Assembly: GCA_019693395.1 (NCBI GenBank)
Contig: JAAMXP010000162.1
Location: 1-64,000, forward strand
Direction of reading: 5' to 3'
DNA: 64,000 bases
From: Ettlia oleoabundans
Lineage: Eukaryota > Chlorophyta > Chlorophyceae > Chlamydomonadales
Position numbers and translations under genes: made by a program
Part shown: positions 34,975 to 47,883 of the stretch, in pieces
How positions within the stretch are numbered: the first letter of the stretch is position 1
Layout: the number at the start of each line of letters is the position of its first letter
Notes under the pieces: generated by a model
What the model was told of the DNA's origin: nothing
Databases searched by the model: none
The model's input: only the letters and a program-made list of their open reading frames with translations

Positions 34975-37900
34975 GTGGCGCCCCTGGAGACGCCACCTGC
35001 TGTCGCGCCGCGGTCGGCTGGTTGGGTGGCAGGCATGGCGGCACCTCCCTCCCACAAGCTCATCCCAGGCTGTGGTTTCCTCGTGGACGGCTTCCGCCAT
35101 GCTGGCCACCCGTCTGTCAAGGCTTTCTTCCTCTCCCATGCACACTCAGGCAAGCACCCCCCAGCTGCTGCCCTGCCCTACTGGGCCATTACACCAGGCT
35201 TGTTGTGTGGGCTGGTTTTTATAGCAGACAGCAGACCCAACTACTTACTGAGCCTGTTCCGGCATTGTGCTGCTGTTGCAGATCATTATGTGGGACTGAA
35301 GGAGGACTGGAATCGGGGTCCCATCTACTGTAGTGAGGTCACGGCACGCCTGGTTGCTCACATGCTGGGTGTTGGGCATCAATGGCTGCACCCGCTGCCA
35401 CTGGACACACCCACTCTGATCCAAGGTGGGCTATCGGTCGATCTCTTGTTTTCCCGGCAAAGGCAAATTTATTGGACCTGCCATTGAGCATGTGGGTCGA
35501 TGCCCTGCTCCGGCCACACTCGCTGCCACCCCATTTCTTAGCGTGCCGCTTCAGCAGCACACAACGCTGATGAGGCTGTCTGCTTTGGTTTCTACTTCCT
35601 CTTCTTACCGGCTGCCGCATGTCCCTTTCAGGGGTGGAAGTCACGCTGGTGACAGCGAACCACTGTCCTGGAGCGGTACAGTTTCTGTTTCGCTTGCCGG
35701 ATGGCCGCCGCTTTGTGCACACTGGAGACATGCGGTTCAGCGCAGCCTTGCTGGACAACCCCCATTTGCAACGATTCAGGTGGTGTGCTGCGGTAGACGG
35801 AACACATCATCATAGAAGAATCTTGTACAGCAGCGACCCAGCTAAGCTGTGTAGCGCTGCAAAGGTCAAGAGCAACGCCCGCATGCTTTCAATAGACAAC
35901 AGTTTTGTTATGCCCAGCTACCTGCAGGGGGTGCGATGCTCTGTTCCTGGACACAACCTACTGCAACCCGCGCTTCTGCTTCCCGCCTCAGGCAAGGCTG
36001 GGACGACAGGGTTGCTTGGGGCCTGGGGGTGCACTCGCGGGTTCTTTCTGGTTATTACTGGCACAGGGCATTCACAGCTGGTGTTCATTATGCTTACACT
36101 GTCGTTGTTTCTCTTTGCGGTCTTGGGCTTAGTCATGTTGTGCCATGCTGTGTTGTGGGCTGTGCAGGAAGAGAGCATCGAGTACGTTGCCAGCACCATT
36201 CAAGCGCTGCTGGGGGAGGATGCTGAGAGGCAGGCGCAGCGTGAGGGTCCTGCAGGTCTTCAGGGGCGGCATGAGGGGCAGCTGAGTTCTGAGGACGAGG
36301 GAGCAGGGCCCAGTGCCAGTGCAGGGCAGCGGCAGAGTGCCTTCCGCCGCCTGTACCTGATAAGCACCTACGGTACGCGGAAGTGTCTTGGCAATGACGC
36401 AGCGCTCCTGGCGCTATGCTCGTGTTCTCTCCTGCCTTTGGACCGCCTGCTAGGGTGCTGCCTGCCTGGACTAGCCGTGCAATATTGAAGCCCAGGACGA
36501 CCATTTAACCACGCAGGCATCGGGAAGGAGAAGATTCTCACGGCTGTGCACGACCGCTGCGGTGTGCGGTTACATGTGGCTGACCGCAAGCATGGCGTCA
36601 TGCAGCAACTGGACCTGCCAGGTGTGAGGTCTAGGAGATGATTTTATGGAGGAAACGGACCATGAGTTTTCTTGATTAGATGGTTGACTGGCGGATCAAG
36701 GCTGGCATGTTATGGTGCTTGCTGCTGGACCTTGAAGGGCTCGCATAAACCTCTTATTGGTAGCCTCTGGCCGCTTCCCCAACTGGAACCGCGCCGACCG
36801 GCAGATTGTATCATCTAGGGTCACCACAATATTGCTGCCGCTGCCTATGGCACCCACAGGCTACGACCCCGCTCAGCTGTTCACCACAGATCCGCGTGAC
36901 TCCCCGGTGCATGTGGTGGACTGGAAGTTCTTGGGGGAGACCTGGCCCTATTTCAGGTGGACGGCGAATGGCGGTTGATGCTTTAGGGTGTGCATAGCTG
37001 GGCAAGGCGGGATGGCCGTGCTATAAACCGCGTGATCCGCACAACCCATCCCATATTTGATTAGTTCAAGACGGTATTGACTAGTGGGCCTCCCACATAT
37101 CGATATGTGCATACCCCTGCCTGTTTATTTGCAATCTTGCAGGCCAAACTTTGTCAACCCGGAGCAGCTACGGCAGGACCTTGCCGCAGATGAGGTGCCC
37201 GTGGCTCACGCCCATGCAGCCTCTCTGTTGCATGCTGCATTGCTTGTAAATGCCTGGTCAGGCGGTCCACAGTGCATGCTAATGCTCCTGCAGCTGGCTG
37301 TCTGCTCGTCTCCCTTCCGTCGCTGGCTGTTTGCTGCTCACGGTCCGTAACACTTGAACCAAGCACACGGACTCGGGAGGCAATGGTTCAAAACTCTAAC
37401 CTTGCGCAGACCACTGCCAGGTTGATATGTCAGGAGCTTAAAAGGGAATCCCCTCATGCCCCTCCTGCAGGTCGTTGGCTTTGTGCCCACCGGTTGGCTG
37501 TTTGAGATGCGGAAAGAAAAGTTTGCGGTGCGCAGCAAGGGTGCCTGCAGCGTGCACCTTGTGCCTTACAGGTGAGCGGCCTAGGCCTACCAATGTGACC
37601 AGGCCTGGTGTGACGGCATCACAGCATCAAGGTGGGCTCGGCGTGCATTAGTGCCCCTTTGGCTTCTTCCACCACAAGATGACAGGGTTCGAGCTGCATT
37701 TCTAGGCCCATTGTCGTCCTCTCTAGCTGCACCTCGGAAGCCTTGCCCCGTGTCCTCCTTTTTTTCCTGCAGCGAGCACAGCAGCTTTGCAGAACTGCTC
37801 GAGTACGTGCGCTTCCTGCGTCCCCACCAGGTGCGGGCATAGAAGTCGCAGCCTGGTGGCCGGCTGGGTAACTGATTGTTATCACTGGCCAGGAAACCTC

Positions 37901-40900
37901 GAGGTGATGTCAGTGCAGCGCCCATGATGCATACACCCTGCTGGCTGGAGCTCATTTCCGGCAGCTCAGCAACTATATGCTGCTGACGTGCTGCCCGGAT
38001 GAATGTGCTCGCATGGTTCCAATCACACAGGTGGTACCCACCGTGGGCGTGAACGGTGAGGAGGGCAACAGAGAGCGGGACAAAATGCTGCGACACTTCC
38101 GAGGCCTGGGTGCGTGTTGGTGTAGTTTGTGTTGTTGGATTTCTATGCATGCCAGCCCTCACATATACTTCTGCATGGCTGTTGGCAACAGGGAAGCTGG
38201 AGCTGACACATTTCCTGAGCTGAGGCACCTTTTGATGCTCAACTCTGGTTGTCTGATGGATCTGAATGGTGCGTCTTGGGCCATGCAGTGGACGAGACAG
38301 CCAGCAAGGAGAAGTTCCTGGCGCCCTTCCGGCGAGCTGCCGCCACTGAACCAGCTGGCGATAAGGAGGAGTCCTTGCAGGAGGACTTGGAGGACACCGA
38401 GGAGGGGCCAATGGTGGATGAGCAGGGTCAGGAGGAAGCAGGCCAGTCAGCTGGCGTTATTGACCTGGTGGAAGAGGATGGGGGGGATGCAGATGTCGGC
38501 GGTGCAGCTGGCCGCAGCAACGCTAATGCCGCTGATGTGGCACCACTCGCACCCGCATGCATGTATTCTGCTGCGGCAACTGTTGAAGCAGCCGGTCCTC
38601 CTGCAGCACCGCTAGCAGCAGCCCCAGGGCCAGTAGCAGCAAGCCCGCCGGTTGAGGACGAGGGTGGCGCAGGCCCTTCAGAGCCGGCGCTGCAGCAGCT
38701 GCTGGCAGTTTTGGGAGAGGAAGTGAGCAAGCAGCAGGCCCGACAGCTATTGGCAGCTGCTGGCGGGGACCTGCAGGCAGCTTTGAATGGCTTCTATGAT
38801 GGGCTAGCGACAGCGGCTGCAGGCAGCAGCGGTGGGGGTACTGCAGCGGCGCCGGATGCGCTTGCTTCTCCTGCGCCCCCGCCCAGCAGCACAGCCAATG
38901 GCGCCAAGAGTGGTGACGGCAGCGCGTTTGCAGGCACAAAGCGGCCTGCAGCCGCCCCGGCGGCGAAACCCAAAGGAAGGGGTGGCAGCAAGAAGCAGAA
39001 AGCAGCTGCAGCTGCCGCCAGCCCCGGACAGAAGAGCATAACTGCCTTCTTTGGCAGACCGCAGGCGACACCTCAGCAGCAGCAGGAGCAGCAGCAACAA
39101 CAAGGGGAGCCGCAGGGTGGTGTGCAAGCGCCCGCATCTGCATTAGGAGCTGCCGCCGGTGGCTCCGATGCCATGGATGACGATTTAGCTCTCACGCTTA
39201 ATGTGCCGCTGGCCGAGTCATCATCAGCAGGAGCAGGAACAGCAGCAGTGGCAGCATCGACCGAAGCGGCAGTAGCAGGAGGCACACCAGCGGCAAGGGA
39301 AATGTCTGCGGCGGCAGCAGGGGCAGAGGAGGGTGCGGCTGAGACTGGCACGGTGGCGGCAAGCCCGAAGCCCAAGCTTAAGCTTCCACCACCACCCTCC
39401 CCAGGCACAGCCGCGGCTCCGCAGAGCGCCAGCAGCAGCCCTTTCTTCTTGTCGAGAGCAAGCGGCAGGGGTGGTGCCAAGGATGGCAGTGGGGGCGGTA
39501 CAACTGGCGGTACAGCCAGGGGGGCTGCAGTACCGCGTGATGCATTGGTTCTGCCCCTGGAGAAGTACGATCCAGTGGCTCACGCCTGCTGGGAGCCAGG
39601 TGTGTCTAGGAGCTGCTAAGCATGCTGTGCTGCACGGCAGCTTTGCGTCCAAGCATGGTGCACAACATGGTCAACATGTCACATGAAGACGCTAGTAGGC
39701 CGTTGTGACTACTGCCGCTGCTTTTGCATGCCATTTTGTCGCTGCCTGCCTGCCAGTGGGCCCAGGTTGCGCACCGCACTTGATGCCTACACGCCTGCCC
39801 GCTTTGCCTGCCTGCTCCTTTCCTCGGCGCTGCAGGCCAGCCCACACCATACCTCCACCTTGCCCGCGCCTTTGAGTTGATGCACTCAACAACCAAACGC
39901 CTGCGCATCTCAGGCAAGCCAGCACAACACAGCCTGGTGGCGCAGCCTATTCATAGCCTTCGGGCAACACCTGTCCTAAACATTGTCAACAGGATGTCGG
40001 TGCCGCTTGCTTCAAACTTTCTGCACTTAATGATTGCGGCCTGAAGTGAGGGGGCGCCACGACCAATACCTAGATTTATAACCTTGGACACACACACATG
40101 TGCATTAGCGCGAAACAGTCGCTCGGCAGCATGCACTCCACCACTGAATCTCACAGCAGCCCCACATGCTTGCCTGCCCCATCCCTACGTTTACCGTGCA
40201 GACGTGTTGGTCAACTGCTTTCGCTCAGTGCTGGCGCTCTGCCCCACTGAGGAGTTGGTGCAAGCCGCCTACCTGGCTACCGGCAGGATCGCGCCCGACT
40301 ATGAACCCACAGAGCTGCGGGTGAGTGTGGCCCTCTACACCCGCCAAAAGGCTATCACTAATCTTAGACCCGCTGACCCTCTGGAGAAGTGACTGGCCGA
40401 TAAGACGCTCAGACATGTGACGAATTAATTCAACAAGCGGCAACGTCGGTTCAGATACAGCTTGGTGATTGGTGAAAGACGGAAGCCAATCTGTGTGCCC
40501 TTGCCTTTGTCTTGTGACGTTGTTATGCCCCCCGTGTGCACGGTGTGCAGGTTGGGGGCAAGATAATGACTGCAGCCATTATAGAAGCCACAGGTGTCTC
40601 CAAGGCCCGCCTCTCGTAAGTTCCTGCCCGCTTGTTTGCGCTCACCAGTAATCAACCTGCCTTGTAAACTTGAAGATGTTGCACCAAGTGTGAATCGCCA
40701 CCCAACTAGGCGCTGAACCATCTCATTAAACCGTTTGGATCTCCTGCGAACAACCTCTCATCTTGCTCCTCTGGTGGTGCAGCGAGATGTACAAGGACAT
40801 GGGGGATGTGGGGGATGTGGTGCAGGCAAGCTGCAGCCTCTTGGGTGACTGCTCATGTTCTGCAGCCCACCTTCGTGCTTGCTGGCATGGTTGTAACATG

Positions 40901-43900
40901 TTTGCGGAAGCCTTGAAGCCTTCACGTTCAGCTCGCCCACATCCCACCCCCCACGCCCATCCCCCCCTTCGCCCTTGCAGGCATGCAAGCAGAACCAGGT
41001 GCGGCTGTTGCGGCTAGTGGTGATCCCGTCAAACTGTCGTTGATCCCCACAAACTGTCATATCTGGACGGCAGCCGGCGTGTCCACAGCTCTGTGATAAT
41101 TGAACCACGCCATAACCGACATGTTTGCCCTGGCTGCCACCCATACTTCAGGCGGTACTACAGCGGCCTCAGCCGCTCACTGTGCCTGGTGTGTTCGCGG
41201 CACTACAGCAAATTGCAGATGTGAAGGGGGATGGTGAGCCATATCGTCATGCAGCTCTGCGCTGGTGATCACTCATGTAGGCCGCGGCCAGGCTGCCAGT
41301 ACACTGACCATTTTATGTGTTGTCTGCCATGTTTGTTGCATTTTGTCCTGCTGCTGCAGGCGCGCAAAAGCGGCGGCAACGCATCGTCCTTTCGCTGCTG
41401 CGAGCCTGTCGTGAGCAGGAGCCGAAGTTCATGGCTCGAACGTTGGTTCAGGCAAGCGTATGCTACTATTCAATTTTGAACATACAGACAACATTCCCAC
41501 ATCAACTCCTCCGCCAACGACTGGCCCTGCTGGGCCCCGCAAGCGATGTCTCAGGTATTGTGGTTGATTTGCCTCGCCCCGCGTGCAGAACCTGCGTGTG
41601 GGTGCCAATTGGCGCTCTGTCATTCCTGCCCTGGCCAAGGCTGTGGTGATGCACAAGGAGGGAGGCCGCGTGCCTAAGGTTGGTGCTGACGGTCTGATTG
41701 GGGCAAGTGGCACCACCTGCAAAGCAAAGGAGCATGCGCCTCCATATCATGTTGGTCGTGCATTCCTCCTTATGACACTTGTCACCCACTTGTTTCCCAC
41801 CCAATCGTCATCCACCCAACCCATGCAGGCCCGGTTGGACCAAGCAGCAGCTGCTGCCACCGCCGCCTTCCACGTGTGCCCCAACCTGCAGCTGCTCATT
41901 GGCACCATGTTGGACCACCCGCTCGAGGAGTGGCAGCGGCGCTGTCAGCTAACGCCAGGTGAGACGGGGGTGTGATCGGTTGGTTTGCGACCTGCCATGG
42001 CTGGAGCACCGTGAGCCTGCAGCCCTGCCTTCACATAATAGCGCAAATCGCACTTCAGGAGGACATGCAAGGCTTCTTGCCATTAGCTATGTAAGCAACC
42101 CACCCATTGCCAAATATATTTGCCGAGTGTATCTCTCGTGATGGTCCTTTCACTCTTCCCTCCTTTGTACTGCTTGGGTTGTAGGCATGCCCATCAAGCC
42201 CATGCTGGCCAAGATCTGTGAGGGACTTGACGACGCCTTGGAGCAGCTCAAGGGTGCGCCCTTCCTGGGTAAGTCAAAAAGTCAATTTGGCTACGTTTCT
42301 AACAGGAATACTCTGCGGTGCTGGCAGTTAGCGGGCAGTGCTCGCATGAGCCGCACCACTTTGCTGGATCGAGTAAGCGATGGTAGCACTGATGGTGCAT
42401 GCATCCCGCTAAGCGCGACTCACACGAGGATTCTTACCGCCTGCGTGACTGAGCTGCCCACTACCGCCTCGCTATCTGCTGAACCGACGCTATGTGCTCT
42501 GTGTTGTGTGTGTTGCGCAGCTGAGTTCAAGTATGATGGTATGAGGGCGCAGATACACATCATGCAGGGAGGCCAGGTCAGCGCTGCTCACCAGTCACAT
42601 CCGCCATATTCCCACTCCAAACGTTCCTGCCAGGAGCCGAGCGTTGCTGTGGCCCGCCGCAGCAGAAAGGGAAGCAGCTTCAGCAGGCCGCTCGTGTGAT
42701 GTGACGCCCTTTTTGACCAACCTTGGTCAGAAGGTCATGCGTCTGATCCACACATGTTGTGGCGTAATTGTTTCATTTGCAGGTTCGCATCTTCAGTCGC
42801 AACTGCGAGGACCAGTCGGCGCGCTTCCCAGATGCGGCGCAGCAAATCTTGGAGGCAGCCCAAGGTTAGGAAGCTCCCCCCGTTTTTTGATTGCCCTCTC
42901 TTTTCGCACAACCGCTCCTCATTTTTTGTCCTCCTTTAAGACGCAATGCCCATGCCTGCTTGCTCTCATTAGGCACCGTGCTGATTCAGTGGCAAACTCT
43001 GCATGCCAGTTGGTCAGTCAGGCAGGTGTGGTCATTGACCGATAAGTTGTTTGGCTGCCTCCATGCTTACTAGACTAGTCAAATGACTTGTCAGGTGCAG
43101 GTGGCGCCACATCAGCCATCATTGATGCGGAACTGGTGGCAGTGGACCGCGGCGATGGGAATAGGTGAGGCCTGATACATGGCACACCGCAGCCAAGTTG
43201 CAGCCGTGCCTCAGCAACAGGTTCTGGCTACGCTGGTGCCCATTGACATGTCAATTTTATGCTCGCAAGTTTGGGAACCAACTTTCCACCCGAATTTCAT
43301 TGGTATGAGCTGTCAGGCTGAGGGCTTTCCAGGAGCTGGCCACCAGGAAGAAAGTGGATGTGGATCTGGATGAGGTCTCAGGTGAGGCACCTGGCTGAGT
43401 GCGGACGTGAGTGCAGGCGTTTGTCCCCAGAGGCTTGTTGCGTGCATGTGTGGTAGGGCTGTTCAAGCTGGAGACATCTACGCTAGAGCGGCAGCCCTTC
43501 CCTGCCTTGTGGTTCCTTTAAACCTGGATTTCAGCTTGTGTCGTGGGTCAAGCAGAGCTGCTGCCCCTTTGTTCTTCTGTTGCCCTCATTCGCTTATGCC
43601 ACGCTTGCACCTCGAAACCTGCTGCTGCCGGTGCAGTGCATGTCTGCATATTTGTGTTTGACCTGCTGTTTCGAGATGGCATCAGCCTGGTACATCTGCC
43701 GCTTGAGCAGCGGCGGCAGGAGCTGGTCCAAGCGCTGCCCAACATGCAGCCCGGTCGCTGCGCCCTTGCCCAGTCGCTGCGCTTCCCGGGAGGAACAGGA
43801 GCGCCTGCGTTAGCAACGGCAGCAGAGGTGGCAGCCACAGCGGTTGCTGGGCAGGCACCAGAGATTAAAGAGGAGCAGGAACAGCCAGTTGGGGGCTCTG

Positions 43901-46029
43901 GAAGTGGTCAGAAGCGCGAGGAAGCTGGCAAGAGGGAAGCTGACAGAGCAGGCATTAGCGGCCAGCAGTTGCAGGTAGCAGGGGCAGCACCGTTGGAGGA
44001 TCGACTACAGGAGTGCCTGCTCCAGGCATTTGCAGCCGGCACAGGTGAGACGTGCATCAACATTACTGGCTGCTTGGCGGATCTTATCACAGCATACCTG
44101 GCGCTGGGTGGTTGGCAGCAGGGCAGAAAAGAAAATACCCATACTTGCCACGTCACCATCCCACTGTGCTGGCGTGGGCCGTACCCCATCTGTTCCTCAC
44201 TTGCCGTGTTTGCAATTGCAACCTTTTTGATGGCTCAATTCGATCGCAGAGGGGCTGATGCTCAAGTCATTGACCACGGCGTACGAGCCCAGCAAGCGGT
44301 CCGACCACTGGATCAAGGTCAAGAGGTTCGTCCACTTGACTGGTCAGGGCTGGACTTGCTGCCCTGCCGGCCTGCTTTGTTGCTAGTTCGACATTCTATC
44401 GGCGCTAAGCCACCTGTCCCTACATTGCTGCAGGGATTACTGTGAGGGGCTTCATGACACGCTGGACCTAGTTGTCATTGGTGCCTGGTATGGTAACGGC
44501 AGAAAGGCGGGGTGAGCTGAGCCGCTGCTGACAGCGTAAACACAATCTGACTACAATAGCATGTACCCGAGCTTGTTCATTGTTATTGCTCGGCCCTTTC
44601 CCAAATTGTCTGCTCATCTCCCACATCACGCCAACGTCCAAGGCACTTCACCTTGTGTGGGGGTCGTGGTTCTCGACTCAATGTTGCACTGCATGATTTC
44701 CCATGCCCCTGTACATTCGTATCTACCCTTGCAGCTGGTTCTCCCCCTACCTGCTGGCCTGCTACGACCCCGACACCGAGCAGCTGCAGAGTGTGTGTCG
44801 CTGCATGAGCGGCTTCACTGATGCTTTCTACCGTGAGTCCAAGGAAAGGTGGGTGAGCATAGGCTCTTTATGAACTTGGAAGGGGCACCTGCATGGAGCA
44901 AGTAATGCCCAGGCAGGTGCTCCTGCATAAACCTTGTCACGCCAGCGGAATCCTGCAGCAGGGGAGGCTGCTGCCTGCTGGCGTCTGCTGCCTCTCTGAG
45001 TAGCAGATGCGTATGCCGTAGCACGCGTGCCAGCGGCTTGCGTTCCACATCAGCTTGGGGCGCCCTTGGCCGCGTGCAGGCTGTCGCAGACAATCATTCC
45101 GGGGCCCAAGCCATACTACAACACAGGTTTGTTCAATCAAACCGTACCGCAAACAGCCGCTCCCACCCCCACCGCCACCACGAACCGAAAACCCTCCACA
45201 TACAGATTGCAAGCCACCATCAGCATGCAGCGCTGTGAACCGCACGGCTTGCAAGCNNNNNNCCTTCCCACCACCACCAGCACACACACACACACACCCA
45301 ACCGTGTTGCAGGGGAGAGACCTGACATGTGGTTTGAGCCCAAGGAGGTTTGGGAGATTCGTGGCGCCGACCTGTCCCTATCCCCAGTGAGCATCAGCTG
45401 CTGGATTCTTCCTGCCGTTGCAGACTGTTAGCTGCCAACTACACTACTGCTGTTGAAGCATAAGGAGGTTCAGCTACAATCCGTTTGCATATGCCTGATG
45501 GGAATATGTTCGCGACCTTTCTTCGCATTGGCGACTTGCTGTTTGCCGCCATGCACAGGTGCACAAGGCTGCAGAGGGGCGGGTGCATGCGGACCGAGGC
45601 TTGGGGCTGCGCTTCCCACGCTTCCTGGGGCGGGTGCGCGAGGACAAGGCGCCCGAAGATGCCACGTCAGCGGAGCAGATTGCCGAAATGTACCGCGCCC
45701 AGGTGATGGTGTACCGCCTGCCCATGGATCCGCTGGGGTTTTGTGTGGCTCTGTGTATGCCCTCGTGTTTCCCTTTGACCAAGCCAAGCATGTGCTGCAA
45801 GCAACACCTGTCAGTCATGGTGGGGGGATAAACGTCCGTCCGGCTGCCCCTCCTTGTTTCCACAGACTCGAAAGGTGGAGAGTGCTGGGCAGCGTCTGGA
45901 GGGCGGCAAACAGCAGCACCTCCAAGGGCAATCGGCATCTGCCGAGGCCGCTGTGGATTCCGAAGGAGAGAAAGAGGCAGGCGGCACAGATGTGGATGAG
46001 GAAATGGACTTTCGTAACGAGGAAAGATG
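34975..46029 (+). CDS. LIG6: DNA ligase VI: SNM1-type nuclease fused to ATP-dependent ligase
   Basis: Ortholog of the plant-lineage LIG6, which joins a beta-CASP nuclease to an ATP-dependent DNA ligase and repairs DNA breaks. The nuclease half has FFLSHAHS joined to DHYVGL (metal-binding HxHxDH), [43 protein letters not shown] and the C-terminal VVGFVPTGW and [18 protein letters not shown] long Ala-rich linker (exon from about 38288 to 39601) holds a UBA-like segment ([20 protein letters not shown]) and a PCNA-binding PIP box (QKSITAFF). The ligase half has [20 protein letters not shown], motif [12 protein letters not shown] (adenylated Lys codon 42529-42531), FVFDLLF, EGLMLKS, HWIKVKRDY and the OB-fold [14 protein letters not shown], ending at TGA 46027. 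Start may be 34975 or the later Met at 35035. Introns after 35149 and 35991 begin with GC. The gap at 45257-45262 is intronic. This is the largest gene here, about 11 kb. Confidence 0.95.
45257..45262. other. Sequence gap (6 N)
   Basis: Six N bases in an intron of the ligase gene, about 25 bases before a short CA run. The flanking exons are intact. Confidence 0.95.
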
Positions 46030-46401
46030 AAGAATGTGGGACAGCGGCACGGCAATGCAGATATTCAAGTTGCAGGAGCGTGCTTGTTTGAAAAAGAGAT
46101 GTTACTCATAAGGTCTCTTTCACACGGGCAGCACAAAGGGAAAATAGAACCTGCTTTGGCCGATGTCACTGGGTTGACATCAAACAAAGATGCTGGCTTC
46201 GACTTCCGGGTGGCGGCAGCGGTGCGCCCACCGCTGCCCCGCTGTACACCAGTACGGCTTGCTAAACCAAATTCAATGCTTACGCAGTGTATCGTTGTCC
46301 ATTGCCTGCATCGCTTCACAACTGTGACTTTCCCGCCAGCAAGTCCCGCTTGGCGAGTGGGGGGTCCGGGTGGATCGCGAAACACCTCGGTAGACTGCAA
46401 G

Positions 46402-47555
46402 ATGCCAACTTTCAACCTGCAGACTAATGGTTGGTCTACAACTGCTGTTTCAATGCATGATTGGTGGAACCTGCCTCCGCCCATCGCGCAGTCCCACGCC
46501 CATCCGCCCGCCGCCCTAGGGCGACCAACAACGGTCCCTGGCTTGCTCCTGTGTCTCTTCCCACGGTCCGCCCCTGCAGTGCCCGGTGACCGCGTTTCTG
46601 CCTCTCAAATCGTGGCAGATCTGTCAAAGGCGGTGGCCCAGGCCGTTGGCAAGCCAGAGGCGGTGAGTGCAGCATCGTCGCTGCCACCGCTTATGCGGCT
46701 TGCCCCCAAGTCCTGCTTCCCACAGCTTCCCACCCCTCCCACCCCTCCATGTCCTTCTCAACGCACATTATCCTCCAGTACTCTCTTCTTGCTTCCGTTT
46801 CCCGCTGTGGCTCAGCGTTTCTTGCTGCCTCAAAATATGCCACACCCCGCAGTACGTGATGGTGAGCCTAGAGACGGGCAAGCAGATGATGTTTGGCGGC
46901 ACCGAGGAGCCCTGTGCCTACGGCGAACTCATCTCCAGTGCGCCCCTGCTGCCCTCTTTGTTTTGTCCTGCTTGCTGTGCCCTGCCTGCTGCTGATTACC
47001 CTCCCCACCCAGCCTGCCTGGCTGCATGCAAATGCATGTCAACAATATTGTTGTTGATGTATTACCTGCTTTCGCATGATGCGCCGCCCCTGCATTGCGA
47101 TGCAGTCGGTGCTATTGGCGGCGAGAAGAACAAGAAGGTGGGCCGGGCAAAGCGCTATTTGAGTGCTGCTCAGCTGTTGTGGGGGACGGATGTGGGGTAC
47201 AGCAAGGCCGAGCTGTGACTTGCGCCTGCTGCTCCATTCCTCTACGCCTGCTTTAGCTCCCATCGATACATCCCCACCTTGCATTGGCAATCAATACTGC
47301 GCAGATTAGCGCAGCGCTTGCAGAGGTGGTGCAGCGGCACCTGGGCGTCCCTCCCAGTCGGCTGTACATCAAGGTGGGTCCCTTTCGCTGGTTGTCTTCT
47401 GCTGCTCCACTGCAGCTCTTAACAACCACTCACGGATGGCCCGATCGTAATTCCATCTTCATGTCGGCTGTCTGATTCTACCTCCTTCACTGGCTTGCAT
47501 GCAGTTTTACGATGTTGCCCGCACAGACTTTGGCTGGAATGGCAGCACTTTTTGA
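46402..47555 (+). CDS. MIF-like tautomerase
   Basis: Six exons (46402-46429, 46580-46662, 46853-46937, 47106-47137, 47305-47373, 47505-47555) join in phase to 115 residues, the exact length of macrophage migration inhibitory factor proteins. Family knowledge: a small trimeric keto-enol tautomerase whose N-terminal Pro, exposed after Met removal, is the catalytic base. Here the start is MPTFNLQTNVPGDRVS, so Pro is in place. Other family landmarks are GKPEAYVMVSLE, MMFGGTEEPCAYGELISIG, AIGGEKNK, RLYIKFYDVARTDFGWNG and the end NGSTF. Plant and algal MDL (MIF/D-DT-like) proteins have this fold with an unclear physiological role and usually lie in cytosol, nucleus or peroxisome. No peroxisomal tripeptide is present, so cytosol is likely. 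It starts 372 bases after the ligase stop on the same strand. A TGTAA follows at 47673. Confidence 0.96.
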
Positions 47556-47883
47556 AACCACGGAGAGCGAAGGGTTTGCAAGCTGATGCAGGTCTTACAG
47601 TGGTTGCACGGCACACGTAGGTGACAGTTGCCTGCCTGCATGCAATTAGAATATGTGATCGACAGTGGATGGTGTAAGGCAGTTCTACTAGGTCCACAGC
47701 ATTGTCAGAGTTTGGCGTGCTGTCAGCGGCGGCGCACCTTCCTCAGCACAGCACACTTAGCAACACATTGACAACATGAAGCATAGCACCGCATGCGCGG
47801 CTGACCGTTTATTGACTTTCTGATCGGGTTGTAGTACTCTGAATTAGCCAGTTGCAGTAGTTAGGGCGTGTTGCTGGCCCGCC

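Noticed and set aside
36133..36504. Minus-strand frames opposite DNA ligase VI exons, and similar shadows opposite 38428-39143
   Set aside because: They lie opposite verified ligase exons and only mirror their composition.
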